64,000 nt of DNA from CBDFKV01 sp965249035 (GTDB lineage Bacteria > Pseudomonadota > Gammaproteobacteria > Arenicellales > Poriferihabitantaceae): positions 930,001 to 994,000 of the forward strand of contig CBDFKV010000007.1 in NCBI GenBank assembly GCA_965249035.1, given 5' to 3'. The notes beneath the pieces were generated by a model. The model was not told the DNA's origin and made no database searches. It was given only the letters and a program-made list of their open reading frames with translations. Position numbers and translations under genes: made by a program. Shown here piece after piece: positions 26,516 through 35,088 of the stretch (the stretch's first letter is position 1; the number at the start of each line of letters is the position of its first letter).

Positions 26516-27586
26516 ATGCCCCCGGAATTCGCTACACTCTCGGACACCATGGATATGACCGCACAACCGCAATTACCCGTTAATGATCGACGCCAACGTC
26601 GGCTGCATGACTTGCGCATTTCGGTCACGGATCGATGCAACTTTCGTTGCCATTATTGCATGCCGAAAGACGTGTATAACCGCACCCATAAATTCTTATC
26701 GCGCAAAGAACTCCTCAGCTATGAGGAAATAGTGCGGGTGGCACAGCAGTTCGTGGCGCTCGGCGTGAAGAAAATCCGCTTAACTGGCGGTGAGCCACTG
26801 TTGCGCAGTGACCTAGAGTCGTTAATCGAGCAGCTCGCTTCCATCAACGGGGTCGACGATATTGGTGTGACCACCAATGCGTCTTTGCTGAGCGCAACAC
26901 GCGCACGCTCATTGCGCGCTGCTGGCACCCACCGCATCAACATCAGCCTTGACGCACTCGACAATGAGACCTTCGCGAGTGTTAACTGTGTTGACTTCCC
27001 AGTCACTAAGGTTTTAAACGGCATTGATAACGCTCTGGATGCTGACTTTGATACGGTCAAAGTCAATATGGTCGTGCAAAAGGGTGTGAACGAAAATTCC
27101 ATCGTGCCGATGGTTGAACATTTTCGCGACACACCTGTGATCCTGCGGTTTATTGAATTTATGGATGTTGGCAACGCCAACCAGTGGCAATTGGAACACG
27201 TCTATACTGCCGCACAGATCCGCGACCTCATACAAACCCGTTTTCCGATTCAGCCTCTCGACCCCAATTATTCAGGTGAAGTCGCAGAGCGCTGGTCATT
27301 CACTGATGGCGCCGGCGAAATAGGCATTATTTCTTCGATCTCACAACCTTTTTGCAATGATTGTACGCGTGCACGTTTATCGGCGATTGGTGAAGTTTAT
27401 AACTGCTTGTTCGCCAGTGAAGGCCATGATTTACGTGCATCGCTACGTGAGGGCATCAGCGACGATACCCTGCGAAAAACAATCGCTGCGATTTGGCAAG
27501 CCCGCGACGATCAATATTCCATGGAACGATTTTCAGAAACCCGGTCTAACGCAGTGAAAGTAGAGATGTCGTATATCGGCGGATAG
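26516..27586 (+). CDS. moaA: GTP 3',8-cyclase MoaA
   Basis: 356 residues with radical SAM motif CNFRCHYC near residue 40 and the C-terminal second cluster region FCNDCTRARLSAIGEVYNC; GE of LTGGEPLLR is the SAM-binding motif. MoaA makes (8S)-3',8-cyclo-7,8-dihydroguanosine triphosphate, the first molybdopterin intermediate. The normal C-terminal end MSYIGG with two glycines is retained. The start is uncertain; ATGs at 26549 and 26555 would remove 11 to 13 residues. An arsenate reductase gene follows 20 bp downstream. Confidence 0.93.
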   Translation: MPPEFATLSDTMDMTAQPQLPVNDRRQRRLHDLRISVTDRCNFRCHYCMPKDVYNRTHKFLSRKELLSYEEIVRVAQQFVALGVKKIRLTGGEPLLRSDLESLIEQLASINGVDDIGVTTNASLLSATRARSLRAAGTHRINISLDALDNETFASVNCVDFPVTKVLNGIDNALDADFDTVKVNMVVQKGVNENSIVPMVEHFRDTPVILRFIEFMDVGNANQWQLEHVYTAAQIRDLIQTRFPIQPLDPNYSGEVAERWSFTDGAGEIGIISSISQPFCNDCTRARLSAIGEVYNCLFASEGHDLRASLREGISDDTLRKTIAAIWQARDDQYSMERFSETRSNAVKVEMSYIGG

Positions 27587-27606
27587 TCACTTGCACACGG
27601 TAGGTC

Positions 27607-28020
27607 ATGAAAAATATTTTGTTCCTCTGCACTGGCAACGCTTGCCGGTCGCAAATTGCTGAAGGTTGGGCACGCCACTTTGCCAATGGCGATTTTGACA
27701 TTCAATCCGCTGGTATCGTAGCGCACGGTCAAAACCCCAGAGCGATCAAAACGATGGCAGCGGTTGGCATCGACATAACAACACAAACCTCAACCCAGTT
27801 GACTGAGCACATGCTGGCAAAAGCAGATGTGCTCGTTACGGTTTGTGGTCATGCCGATAGCAATTGCCCACCGGTCTCTGACCGTATCCAGAAAATACAC
27901 TGGCCGCTTGACGATCCTGCTCAAGCAACCGGCCGTGAAATAGACATTGCTGCGGTATTTAATGCGACTCGAGACGACATCAAGAGCCGAGTTGATCGTC
28001 TGATTAGCTCACTTGTATAA
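27607..28020 (+). CDS. arsC: Thioredoxin-type arsenate reductase (ArsC, LMW phosphatase fold)
   Basis: 137 residues with the low-molecular-weight phosphatase P-loop C-x5-R-S (Cys8 to Arg14: CTGNACRS). Two further cysteines at 80 and 87 (TVCGHADSNCP) match the redox relay Cys82/Cys89 of S. aureus ArsC, and HWPLDDPA holds the conserved Asp general acid. These separate it from plain phosphatases. It would reduce arsenate to arsenite in the cytoplasm with thioredoxin. No arsR or arsenite exporter is in the window; it is probably co-transcribed with moaA. Confidence 0.85.
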   Translation: MKNILFLCTGNACRSQIAEGWARHFANGDFDIQSAGIVAHGQNPRAIKTMAAVGIDITTQTSTQLTEHMLAKADVLVTVCGHADSNCPPVSDRIQKIHWPLDDPAQATGREIDIAAVFNATRDDIKSRVDRLISSLV

Positions 28021-28078
28021 TAGATGAAATAAATCCTGTAACCTGCTGAATTATAGATTTATAAATGCGATTTTTAAC

Positions 28079-29035
28079 CTATTCCTGATCAAGCCAACCC
28101 ACTAATCTTTGCTCACCCCAATAGTTGGCAAACCCCGGAATCATGCCGCTAATAAAACCGACGTGCCCTCCTTTTGGTGAAGTTTCCAGCCAAACATTAT
28201 CCGCTAATTCAGACGCATCAGGCGCGGTGGTAGGGTACATAAAGGGGTCATCAACGGCGTGCAGAATTAGCGTCGGAACACGGATTCTTGAAATAAACTG
28301 ACGGCAGCTTGCTTGGCTGTAGTAGTCATCAACGCCGTTAAATCCATGCAAGGGCGCAGTGACTTGATCATCGAATTGCCGAAACGTAGTTAGGCGGTCA
28401 ACGTCCACATCCAGAGGTGACTGTAGCTGGGCAAACTTTCGCTGATAACTGCGACGTAAATTACTCACCAAATGCGCCTGATACACCTGAGATAAGCCTT
28501 GCTCCATTCTCTGTGCCGCCTGACCAAGCTGAAAGGGTACTGACATCGCCGCTGCCTTTTGCAATGGACTGGTCGAACCTTGCTCACCCAACCACTTGAG
28601 TAAGACATTGCCACCCAGAGAGAAACCTACCGCCGCATACAGTGTGATACCCATTTCTACTTGTAAGAATTCCAAAATGAATTGCGGGTCATCCGTTTTG
28701 CCACTGTGGTAGCTTGCGGGCAATCGGTTGGGTTCACCGCTGCAACCCCGAAAGTGCATCAAACAACTGCGATAGCCGCGTCGACCTAGTTCATGCATCA
28801 AACCGCGTGCGTAGCTAGATTGTGCACTGCCTTCTAAACCATGCAAAAGCAGCACCGTACGGCCCTGCTTCGGGCCAGCCCAGGCCAGGTCGATAAAATC
28901 TCCATCAAGCAACTCTACTCGTTGAGGAGTGATTTCAGGAATTGGCTTTCGACGAAACAGACTGGGCCAGAATGTTTGTGCGTGCGCACTTCGTAACCAC
29001 CAGGCAGGTTTAAACTGGCTCGCTATTATTGGCAT
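28079..29035 (-). CDS. YheT-type alpha/beta hydrolase
   Basis: 318 residues. The pattern LLHGLEGSAQSSYARGL, HFRGCSGEPNR, nucleophile elbow AVGFSLGGNVLLKWLGE, acid region HAVDDPF and the C-terminal SPKGGHVGFI give the complete Ser-Asp-His set and match the YheT/ABHD1-3 family. Members act on short-chain esters or membrane lipids; the physiological substrate is unclear. It lies 9 bp after thiQ and may be a passenger on the thiamine operon. Confidence 0.88.
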   Translation of the reverse strand: MPIIASQFKPAWWLRSAHAQTFWPSLFRRKPIPEITPQRVELLDGDFIDLAWAGPKQGRTVLLLHGLEGSAQSSYARGLMHELGRRGYRSCLMHFRGCSGEPNRLPASYHSGKTDDPQFILEFLQVEMGITLYAAVGFSLGGNVLLKWLGEQGSTSPLQKAAAMSVPFQLGQAAQRMEQGLSQVYQAHLVSNLRRSYQRKFAQLQSPLDVDVDRLTTFRQFDDQVTAPLHGFNGVDDYYSQASCRQFISRIRVPTLILHAVDDPFMYPTTAPDASELADNVWLETSPKGGHVGFISGMIPGFANYWGEQRLVGWLDQE

Positions 29036-29044
29036 AGCGCTACG

Positions 29045-29662
29045 TTATTTCAGCCGCACGATGCGATCGCCCGCCATTATTTCTGCATCACTGACGTCAT
29101 GCGTGGCGATCACGATGGTTAAACCCCGATTGGCTTGAACAGACTGAATAAGCGTGCGGATTTCTGTGTGGATGGCCTCATCCAAACCACGAAACGGCTC
29201 ATCCAACAAAAGTACCGGTTTTTTCCGTATCAGGCAACGCGCTAAGCCCACGCGCTGTTTCTCACCGCCCGATAGAGAGTGAGGCAACCGTTTATCAAAA
29301 CCTGACAAACCAACCCAATCAAGAGACGCATTCACCTCAGCTTGATCGGAGTCATCCAAGCGCAAATTCGGTTTCAGCCCCAAAGCGACGTTGCGCCAAA
29401 CGTCCAAATGGCTAAATAAATTGTGCGATTGAAACAGCGTCGTGACCGGTCGCTGATCAGGAGAAAGCTGATTCAAACCCTGCCCTTCAAACAGGACTTC
29501 ACCTTGGTCAGGCTTTTGAAAGCCTGCGATCACATTCAATAGTGTCGACTTACCCGAACCACTCTTGCCCATCAGCGCCAGCGTCTTGCCAGTCGGCACC
29601 GAGCAATTAGCACTGACTTCAGCACTGTCAAAGCACACCTTTATATTGTCAAGAACCAGCAT
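29045..29662 (-). CDS. thiQ: Thiamine ABC transporter ATP-binding protein ThiQ
   Basis: 205 residues, a short ABC ATPase as expected for ThiQ. Walker A GKSGSGKST, signature LSGGEKQRVGLARCL and Walker B VLLLDEPF are intact, with the switch His in IATHD. It overlaps thiP by 14 bp. Together with ThiB and ThiP it imports thiamine and its phosphates. Confidence 0.93.
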   Translation of the reverse strand: MLVLDNIKVCFDSAEVSANCSVPTGKTLALMGKSGSGKSTLLNVIAGFQKPDQGEVLFEGQGLNQLSPDQRPVTTLFQSHNLFSHLDVWRNVALGLKPNLRLDDSDQAEVNASLDWVGLSGFDKRLPHSLSGGEKQRVGLARCLIRKKPVLLLDEPFRGLDEAIHTEIRTLIQSVQANRGLTIVIATHDVSDAEIMAGDRIVRLK

Positions 29663-31250
29663 GCTGCGTTTCTTTATTCTTCATCAAGTAGTGTGCGCCA
29701 AAGAATAACCCAAAGCACAATAGGCACAAGACCAAAGATACCACTGCAGCTTCATCCATACGGTAAGCGCCCATTAGGCGGTAGATCAGCAACGGCAGCG
29801 TGGTTAGATCTTGTGTGCCGAATAAAGCAATCACGCCCATATCACCCAACGATAGCGCAGTCGCCACCGCGAAAGCAAACGCCAACGGTTGGCGAAGGGC
29901 TGGGCAATAAATAATCCACCAAGCGTTCCAGCCGGTAATTCCGAGGCTTTGGTTGAGACGATCGACCTGATGCGACCAAGCGTGAATCGGCGGCAGCATA
30001 ATGCGCAACACAAAGGGGATCGCAACCAGCGCATTGATCAGCACCACCAGATAGGTGCCCATGCTGAACACATCAAACCATTGTCGCAGAAACAAAAACA
30101 AGCCTGTACCAAAGGTAAATGGCGGAATGAATAGTAACAACACTCCCACAGCATCTATCATCCCAGCACTCATGCCCCTACTTCTGGCATTGAGGTCTTT
30201 CACCAACAGCGCCATAGGCACCGCCAACAACAATGACAGCACGCCTGCAAACAGAGCAATGACAAGTGAGTAAACTAAAGCCTGCAAAAAGGCTCGGCTG
30301 CTTAGCACTTTGAACGCTACCGGATCCAGCGCATGCAACCCCACCGCAACCAGCGGCGACAATAAAAATAAACAGGCGCAGGTGATGATCACACAGTCGA
30401 TTACCTTGGTATACCAAGAATCCAGGCCGTAACGATCAACCGCATGCCGATCACCAAAATGATCCGTATGTTGGAAGCTAAAAGGCGTGGCGATAAGACG
30501 AAAGCCCCATAAAATCGCGCCACAACACACTATCTGAATCACAGATAAAACCACTGCGCGCCCAAGGTCGAAATCAAAGCGCAAGGCTTGATAAATAGCG
30601 ACTTCCAAGGTGGACGACTTGGGGCCACCACCCAGCGTTAATACAATCGCAAATGAAGTAAAGCACAGCAAAAATACAACCCCCGCAATCGACGGCAACG
30701 CGCTCTTTAAAAGCGGCCACTCCAATAAACAAAATGCCTGCCACGGAGTCAGGCCTAACTGCCGTGCCACGCGCCAGCTTTCGGGCGGCATGGCTGATAG
30801 GGACTGCATTAACACTCGGGTTGATAATGGCCAATTGAAAAACACATGAGCAATTAGTATTCCACTCAAGCCGTACAAATAGTGCTGGCGCTCCCACCCA
30901 AACCAAACTAGTAAATCATTGACCCAACCCGCTCGCCCGTGGATCATGGCAATACCGATCACCGCTACCATCGCCGGGATCACCAATGATACGCTGGCTA
31001 AATGCACCAGCACGCTTCTGCCGAAAAAATGCTGACGCCGCACTAAAGCCAACGCCAAGGGTACCGCCAAGGCCAAGCTAATTGCGGTTGATAGGGCGGC
31101 TTGGAATAAGGTGAAACGAATGATTCGCCAAACTCGTGGCTGAGTCAGCGCTTCTAGCCATGCTATCTCCCCGACCCAGCCCGCCACCCCAAAAGCTGTT
31201 GCCGCAAAAACTGCTAGCAAAACCGCAGTAGCAAGGTAACCAAGATGCAT
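29649..31250 (-). CDS. thiP: Thiamine ABC transporter permease ThiP
   Basis: 533 residues with two homologous permease halves totalling about twelve membrane helices. Each half carries an EAA-type cytoplasmic loop (SWRVARQLGLTPWQAF in the first, LNQSLGITGWNAWW in the second) that contacts ThiQ. Gene order thiB-thiP-thiQ downstream of a TPP riboswitch fixes the substrate as thiamine or thiamine phosphates. Confidence 0.93.
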   Translation of the reverse strand: MHLGYLATAVLLAVFAATAFGVAGWVGEIAWLEALTQPRVWRIIRFTLFQAALSTAISLALAVPLALALVRRQHFFGRSVLVHLASVSLVIPAMVAVIGIAMIHGRAGWVNDLLVWFGWERQHYLYGLSGILIAHVFFNWPLSTRVLMQSLSAMPPESWRVARQLGLTPWQAFCLLEWPLLKSALPSIAGVVFLLCFTSFAIVLTLGGGPKSSTLEVAIYQALRFDFDLGRAVVLSVIQIVCCGAILWGFRLIATPFSFQHTDHFGDRHAVDRYGLDSWYTKVIDCVIITCACLFLLSPLVAVGLHALDPVAFKVLSSRAFLQALVYSLVIALFAGVLSLLLAVPMALLVKDLNARSRGMSAGMIDAVGVLLLFIPPFTFGTGLFLFLRQWFDVFSMGTYLVVLINALVAIPFVLRIMLPPIHAWSHQVDRLNQSLGITGWNAWWIIYCPALRQPLAFAFAVATALSLGDMGVIALFGTQDLTTLPLLIYRLMGAYRMDEAAVVSLVLCLLCFGLFFGAHYLMKNKETQHAGS

Positions 31251-31298
31251 CTTAATGCCGTGATCTGGTAGGTGGACTTGACCCGCCTGCTGCTGGGA

Positions 31299-32297
31299 TT
31301 ATTGAGTCACTGCCTGCAAATATTCGTCGATCCAGGCTGGCTTATGCTCGACAAAATCCTCTGGCGTGACCCAATGGCTGTGTGTTGGCTGGATCATTTT
31401 TTCAAAGCCTGCTGGCAAGCCTTGCTTCAAGGTAATCACCGGATACATCCAATTGCCCGTGGGAATGGCTGATTGAAAACCATCCGTCAGAATAAAGGCT
31501 AAAAACTGATCAGCCAAGTCGCTGTGCTGGCTATTCTTAAGCTTCGCGGCCACTTCAATTTGCAGGCCATGGCCTTCCTCAAATGCTGCCGCTTGATAGT
31601 TGGCATCTTCTTCAGCAATCAAATGATAGGCGGGTGAAGTGGTATAACTCAAGACAAAATCGGATTCATCTTTTTGAAATAGGCCATAAGCCTCACTCCA
31701 GCCCTTGGTAATCGTTATCAAATTATCCGACATTGCTGACCACCAAGCATCCGCATCGTCACCCATCACTCGTTTAGTCCATAGCAACAAACCCAGCCCA
31801 GGAGTACTGCTACGTGGGTCTTGTACAATTACGCTGTAGTCAGATTCAGCCAGCGCTTGTAAACTGGTCGGCGGCTGGCTGATTTTATCGGCTTTGTAAA
31901 TGAAGGCGAAATAACCATAATCAAAGGGCACAAACACTTCATCCTGCCACTCTACGGGGAGCTTGAGCGCCGATAAATCTTGGTTATGGGGTGCCAACAC
32001 ATCTGCCGCCTTAGCCTCAGCCGTTTGCGTCGCATCCAAACCCAACACGATATCGGCTGAACTATTATTCCCTTCCAAACGAACCCGATTTAGAATGCCG
32101 GTAGAACTGTCCGCCGCGACGTATTGCAATGTGCACTCACAATTGGCTTCAAAGCGTTCTTTAATCGCAGGCCCTGGGCCCCACTCTGAAGCAAATGAAT
32201 CGTAAGTGTATACAGTCAAGGTTGGCTTTTGTGCAGACCAAACAAGCGTGGAAACTAACAGTAAAACAGGAATAGACAGTGCTTTTAGATAGCGCAT
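31299..32297 (-). CDS. thiB: Thiamine-binding periplasmic protein ThiB
   Basis: 332 residues with a Sec signal peptide (LSIPVLLLVSTLVWSA). The family pattern TLTVYTYDSFASEWGPGP at the mature N-terminus, the DPRSSTPGLGLLLW loop and SYTTSPAYH are typical of ThiB, which binds thiamine, TMP and TPP. First gene of the operon, about 65 bp after the riboswitch. Confidence 0.93.
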   Translation of the reverse strand: MRYLKALSIPVLLLVSTLVWSAQKPTLTVYTYDSFASEWGPGPAIKERFEANCECTLQYVAADSSTGILNRVRLEGNNSSADIVLGLDATQTAEAKAADVLAPHNQDLSALKLPVEWQDEVFVPFDYGYFAFIYKADKISQPPTSLQALAESDYSVIVQDPRSSTPGLGLLLWTKRVMGDDADAWWSAMSDNLITITKGWSEAYGLFQKDESDFVLSYTTSPAYHLIAEEDANYQAAAFEEGHGLQIEVAAKLKNSQHSDLADQFLAFILTDGFQSAIPTGNWMYPVITLKQGLPAGFEKMIQPTHSHWVTPEDFVEHKPAWIDEYLQAVTQ

Positions 32298-32363
32298 GGA
32301 CTCACCAAAACAAGGTTGAGGACCACGACAAGCAGGGGTAAACGAGTAGGTTTATCGAACTCA

Positions 32364-32432
32364 ATCCCTCCGCCGGCATGATCCGGATCAGGTACTACGG
32401 GTATCCTCTCAGCTGATAAACAGCACCCCGTG
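32364..32432 (-). ncRNA. TPP riboswitch (THI element) controlling thiBPQ
   Basis: On the minus strand the conserved THI core reads in order: GGGGTGC, CTGAGA, ACCC, then ACCTGATC, ATGCCGGCG and AGGGA. This is the aptamer that binds thiamine pyrophosphate. It ends about 65 nt ahead of the thiB start, so TPP should repress the importer, most likely at translation initiation or by premature termination. The boundaries are approximate. Confidence 0.95.
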
Positions 32433-32518
32433 AGCGATTGCGGTGACTATAACGAAGGCAGCTCAGGCATACAAGTAAATCGAACCAAAGCGCTGGCATT
32501 GCCAGTGATTTCAATTGA

Positions 32519-33481
32519 TCAGGCCAACTCACCACATAAGTTTTCTACCATTTCCATACGCACCTTATCCGGTGAATAGCCCCGCAAATATAGACAGGTC
32601 GCTTTGGCATAGACTGCTTCTAAGGTCATGTCTCCCGCACTGATTACTCCATAGTGACGCAGCGTATTACTAACTGCGTAAGTTTCGAAATCAATATTTC
32701 CCTGCTCACACTGACTAACCGCAATCATCACTATTCCTGTTTCTGCTGCCTGAGCCAGACAGCGGACCAGAGCTGGGGCATCATTAGGAAATGTACCTGC
32801 CCCATATAATCGTAGAATGAGCATATCTGGCTTGGTTTTAATACTGGCGTGCAATGCCTTAGCGTCAACGCCGGGGGCAATAGATGCGATTAAAATTCGG
32901 GGTGACTTTTCTGCGCCTTGCCTAAGCAGAGCGGTGTGTGTAACCGGCGCACCCAAGCCATTGGGCATGGCAAATGCGTTCCTATCACTGGTATGAACCT
33001 TGGTCGCACGATTGCCCTGTAATATTTCTCCGCCAAAGCTGATCCAAACGCCGTTTATTTTATCGGCAGCCAGCACCAGTGCGTTCCTAAAATTATCTGG
33101 CGCATCACTGGAAGCAGCTTCCAGCGGAACCTGAGCGCCCGTAAACACTACCGGCACCGCCAAATCAGCCAGCAAAAAAGATAATGCCGACGCGCTGTAC
33201 GCCATCGTATCGGTACCATGGATAATCACCCACCCTTGGTGAACATCGCTATGCGCGCGCACTGCAGCTTCTATCGCCAGCCAACTGGAGAAATCCGCAT
33301 TGGCGCTATCGATTAACGGGTCGAGCGGATACAAGCGCCAACTCGGCAATTCAGCGCTCGAGTGATTTGACAAAATTTGTCGCAGGCGTACTTCCATATC
33401 CGCCGCAGGCACCAGGCCTGTAGGGCTTTCGATCATACCAAACGTACCGCCGGTATATATGACCCCAATATTTTGCTTCAT
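32519..33481 (-). CDS. ansA: Type I L-asparaginase
   Basis: 320 residues from the ATG at 33481 (a GTG precedes it). Both catalytic motifs are present: YTGGTFGMI with the nucleophilic Thr and HGTDTMAYSA with the second Thr-Asp pair. No signal peptide, so cytoplasmic type I (AnsA-like) is preferred to the periplasmic type II. It hydrolyses L-asparagine to aspartate and ammonia. It stands alone; the riboswitch and thiBPQ lie downstream on the same strand. Confidence 0.88.
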   Translation of the reverse strand: MKQNIGVIYTGGTFGMIESPTGLVPAADMEVRLRQILSNHSSAELPSWRLYPLDPLIDSANADFSSWLAIEAAVRAHSDVHQGWVIIHGTDTMAYSASALSFLLADLAVPVVFTGAQVPLEAASSDAPDNFRNALVLAADKINGVWISFGGEILQGNRATKVHTSDRNAFAMPNGLGAPVTHTALLRQGAEKSPRILIASIAPGVDAKALHASIKTKPDMLILRLYGAGTFPNDAPALVRCLAQAAETGIVMIAVSQCEQGNIDFETYAVSNTLRHYGVISAGDMTLEAVYAKATCLYLRGYSPDKVRMEMVENLCGELA

Positions 33482-33547
33482 CACAATTGCACCACTCTCA
33501 TTCCAAATATTAATCCGGCAGCAAAATATCGGCCAAAATAAGCGTTG

Positions 33548-33615
33548 GTCATCGCGAGCGTAGCGCGGCGATCTATCGGTTTAGATTGCCGCGTCGCTAC
33601 GCTTCTCGCAACGAC
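33548..33615. repeat. Intergenic palindromic repeat (REP/MITE-like)
   Basis: A 68-bp imperfect inverted repeat: the left arm (33548-33574, beginning GTCATCGCGAGCGTAGCG) pairs with the right arm (33583-33615, ending CTCGCAACGAC) around an 8-nt loop, with a few small indels. The GCGAGCGTAGCG-type arms are a common style of dispersed intergenic repeat in proteobacterial genomes. It lies upstream of ansA. No other copy occurs in this window. Confidence 0.75.
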
Positions 33616-33825
33616 AGATGGGGCGTTTCGCTCCCGACCCTTCAGTTGCAAAATGTACGCAATTAGCATGCCGGGTTGATATGTCATTGCAGATAGATAA
33701 TCAGCCGCTAGCTTACCCGACTTCAATCCTATTTCCAGACAACAAGTGCCGAGTCAACCAACTTGCTTGCGACAATTCGTGATTATTGCTGTAGTTGGCT
33801 AGCTACACACTACTCGAAGTTCAGC

Positions 33826-33972
33826 ATGCGGGCATCCATTTTGCATCACTATCGACGAATTGCTCGTGATTACTTGCCTGTGTTAAACGGTGAAGCTAAC
33901 GACGTAGTGGTCAAAGATATCGCTGCGCTGCCAACACAGCTGCCTGACATTTACCAAAAACTGACGACTTAA
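33826..33972 (+). pseudogene. Possible 3' remnant of a VWA-domain (NorD/CbbO-like) gene
   Basis: A short open stretch ends with residues RRIARDYLPVLNGE, VVVKDIAALPTQLPDIYQKLTT. The spacing and the pattern ALP-x-x-LP-x-IY-x-x-L resemble the extreme C-terminus of NorD/CbbO-type von Willebrand A proteins, where it follows the VWA fold. No start, ribosome-binding site or upstream domain is present, so this would be the tail of a deleted gene. The remaining parts of 33482-34093 hold the palindromic repeat above and nothing else I can identify. Confidence 0.35.
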
Positions 33973-34093
33973 CTGTTTTCCATCTTAAGGTTAATGTGTT
34001 AAAAGTGGGGCTATAAACTCAGTTTCTTTTCATATCAGTGTATCCTAGCGCTGATTACGCAGCCTAACTCTAACTCTACCAACAACAATTCCT

Positions 34094-34915
34094 ATGACCA
34101 CTACAGAACAAAAGCCCGCAAAAATTAGTAACAAGGATTACGAATCTGAACTACTTCGCATGCAGATCGAGCTGATCAAGCTACAGGAGTGGGTCAAATC
34201 AACCAAACAACGAGTCGTTGTGGTATTTGAAGGCCGTGACGCAGCCGGTAAAGGTGGCGTCCTCAAGCGTATCACTCAATTCTTAAACCCACGGGTTGTT
34301 CGAGTGGTGGCACTGCCTGCACCAACTGATCGCGAACTCACCCAATGGTACTTTCAGAAGTATGTCTCACATTTACCCGCTGGCGGTGAAATCGTCCTGT
34401 TAGACCGCAGCTGGTACAATCGCGCAGGTGTTGAGCGCGTAATGGGGTTTTGCAGCAATGAAGAATACGAGGATTTTATGCGCGCCTGCCCTGAATTTGA
34501 GCGCATGCTTATCCGCAGCGGCACCAAGCTCATTAAGTATTGGTTTTCGATCAGCGATGAAGAACAGGAGCGTCGCTTTCAGGCTCGGGTGAAGGATCCA
34601 ACCAAGCGTTGGAAATTAAGCCCAATGGATTTAGAATCTCGTGATCGTTGGCAAGAGTATTCACGCGCCAAGGATGCAATGTTTAGCTACACCGATACGA
34701 AGCAATCACCCTGGTATGTCGTTAACGCCGATGTTAAAAAACACGCGCGCCTTAATTGTATCCACCACTTTCTGTCACAGTTTGAGTACGAAGACTTAAC
34801 TCCAGCCGAATTTGAGCTGCCAGAACGCCAAGTGCCCGCCACTGACTACATGCGTTCACCCATTGATGAGCAGACTTTTGTACCGTCGATTTATCCGGGA
34901 GAATTCACCAAATAG
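34094..34915 (+). CDS. ppk2: Polyphosphate kinase 2 (PPK2 family)
   Basis: 273 residues, the size of single-domain class I PPK2. Walker A FEGRDAAGKGG (about residues 45-55) and the lid/Walker B region VLLDRSWYNRAGVERVMGFC are intact, as is DPTKRWKLSPMDLESRDRW. PPK2 enzymes phosphorylate ADP or GDP using polyphosphate. Stand-alone gene with its own 120-bp upstream region. Confidence 0.93.
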   Translation: MTTTEQKPAKISNKDYESELLRMQIELIKLQEWVKSTKQRVVVVFEGRDAAGKGGVLKRITQFLNPRVVRVVALPAPTDRELTQWYFQKYVSHLPAGGEIVLLDRSWYNRAGVERVMGFCSNEEYEDFMRACPEFERMLIRSGTKLIKYWFSISDEEQERRFQARVKDPTKRWKLSPMDLESRDRWQEYSRAKDAMFSYTDTKQSPWYVVNADVKKHARLNCIHHFLSQFEYEDLTPAEFELPERQVPATDYMRSPIDEQTFVPSIYPGEFTK

Positions 34916-34940
34916 AATAGTATAGGAATACCGTATTCTA
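34913..34940 (+). terminator. Hairpin at the ppk2 stop codon
   Basis: Starting on the stop codon, TAGAATA pairs with TATTCTA and an inner GTAT/ATAC stem closes an AGGA loop, leaving a 2-nt bulge. It is A/T-rich and has no T-run, so it may be a 3' stabiliser rather than an efficient terminator. Confidence 0.4.
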
Positions 34941-35088
34941 AAGGACTAGCCACGATGGACGGATGCGGTTTGGCAGCAGCATCCGACTCATCAATCATAG
35001 AGCCCAACCCCTTATGGGTGAGCGATAAACATCCTCAATCACCCGGGGTCAGCTACAATAGCGCCCCTCTTGAATTCGCTATTAAGGC

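Noticed and set aside
33481..33726. An 81-codon minus-strand ORF upstream of ansA
   Set aside because: It runs straight through the palindromic repeat and has no protein-like features.
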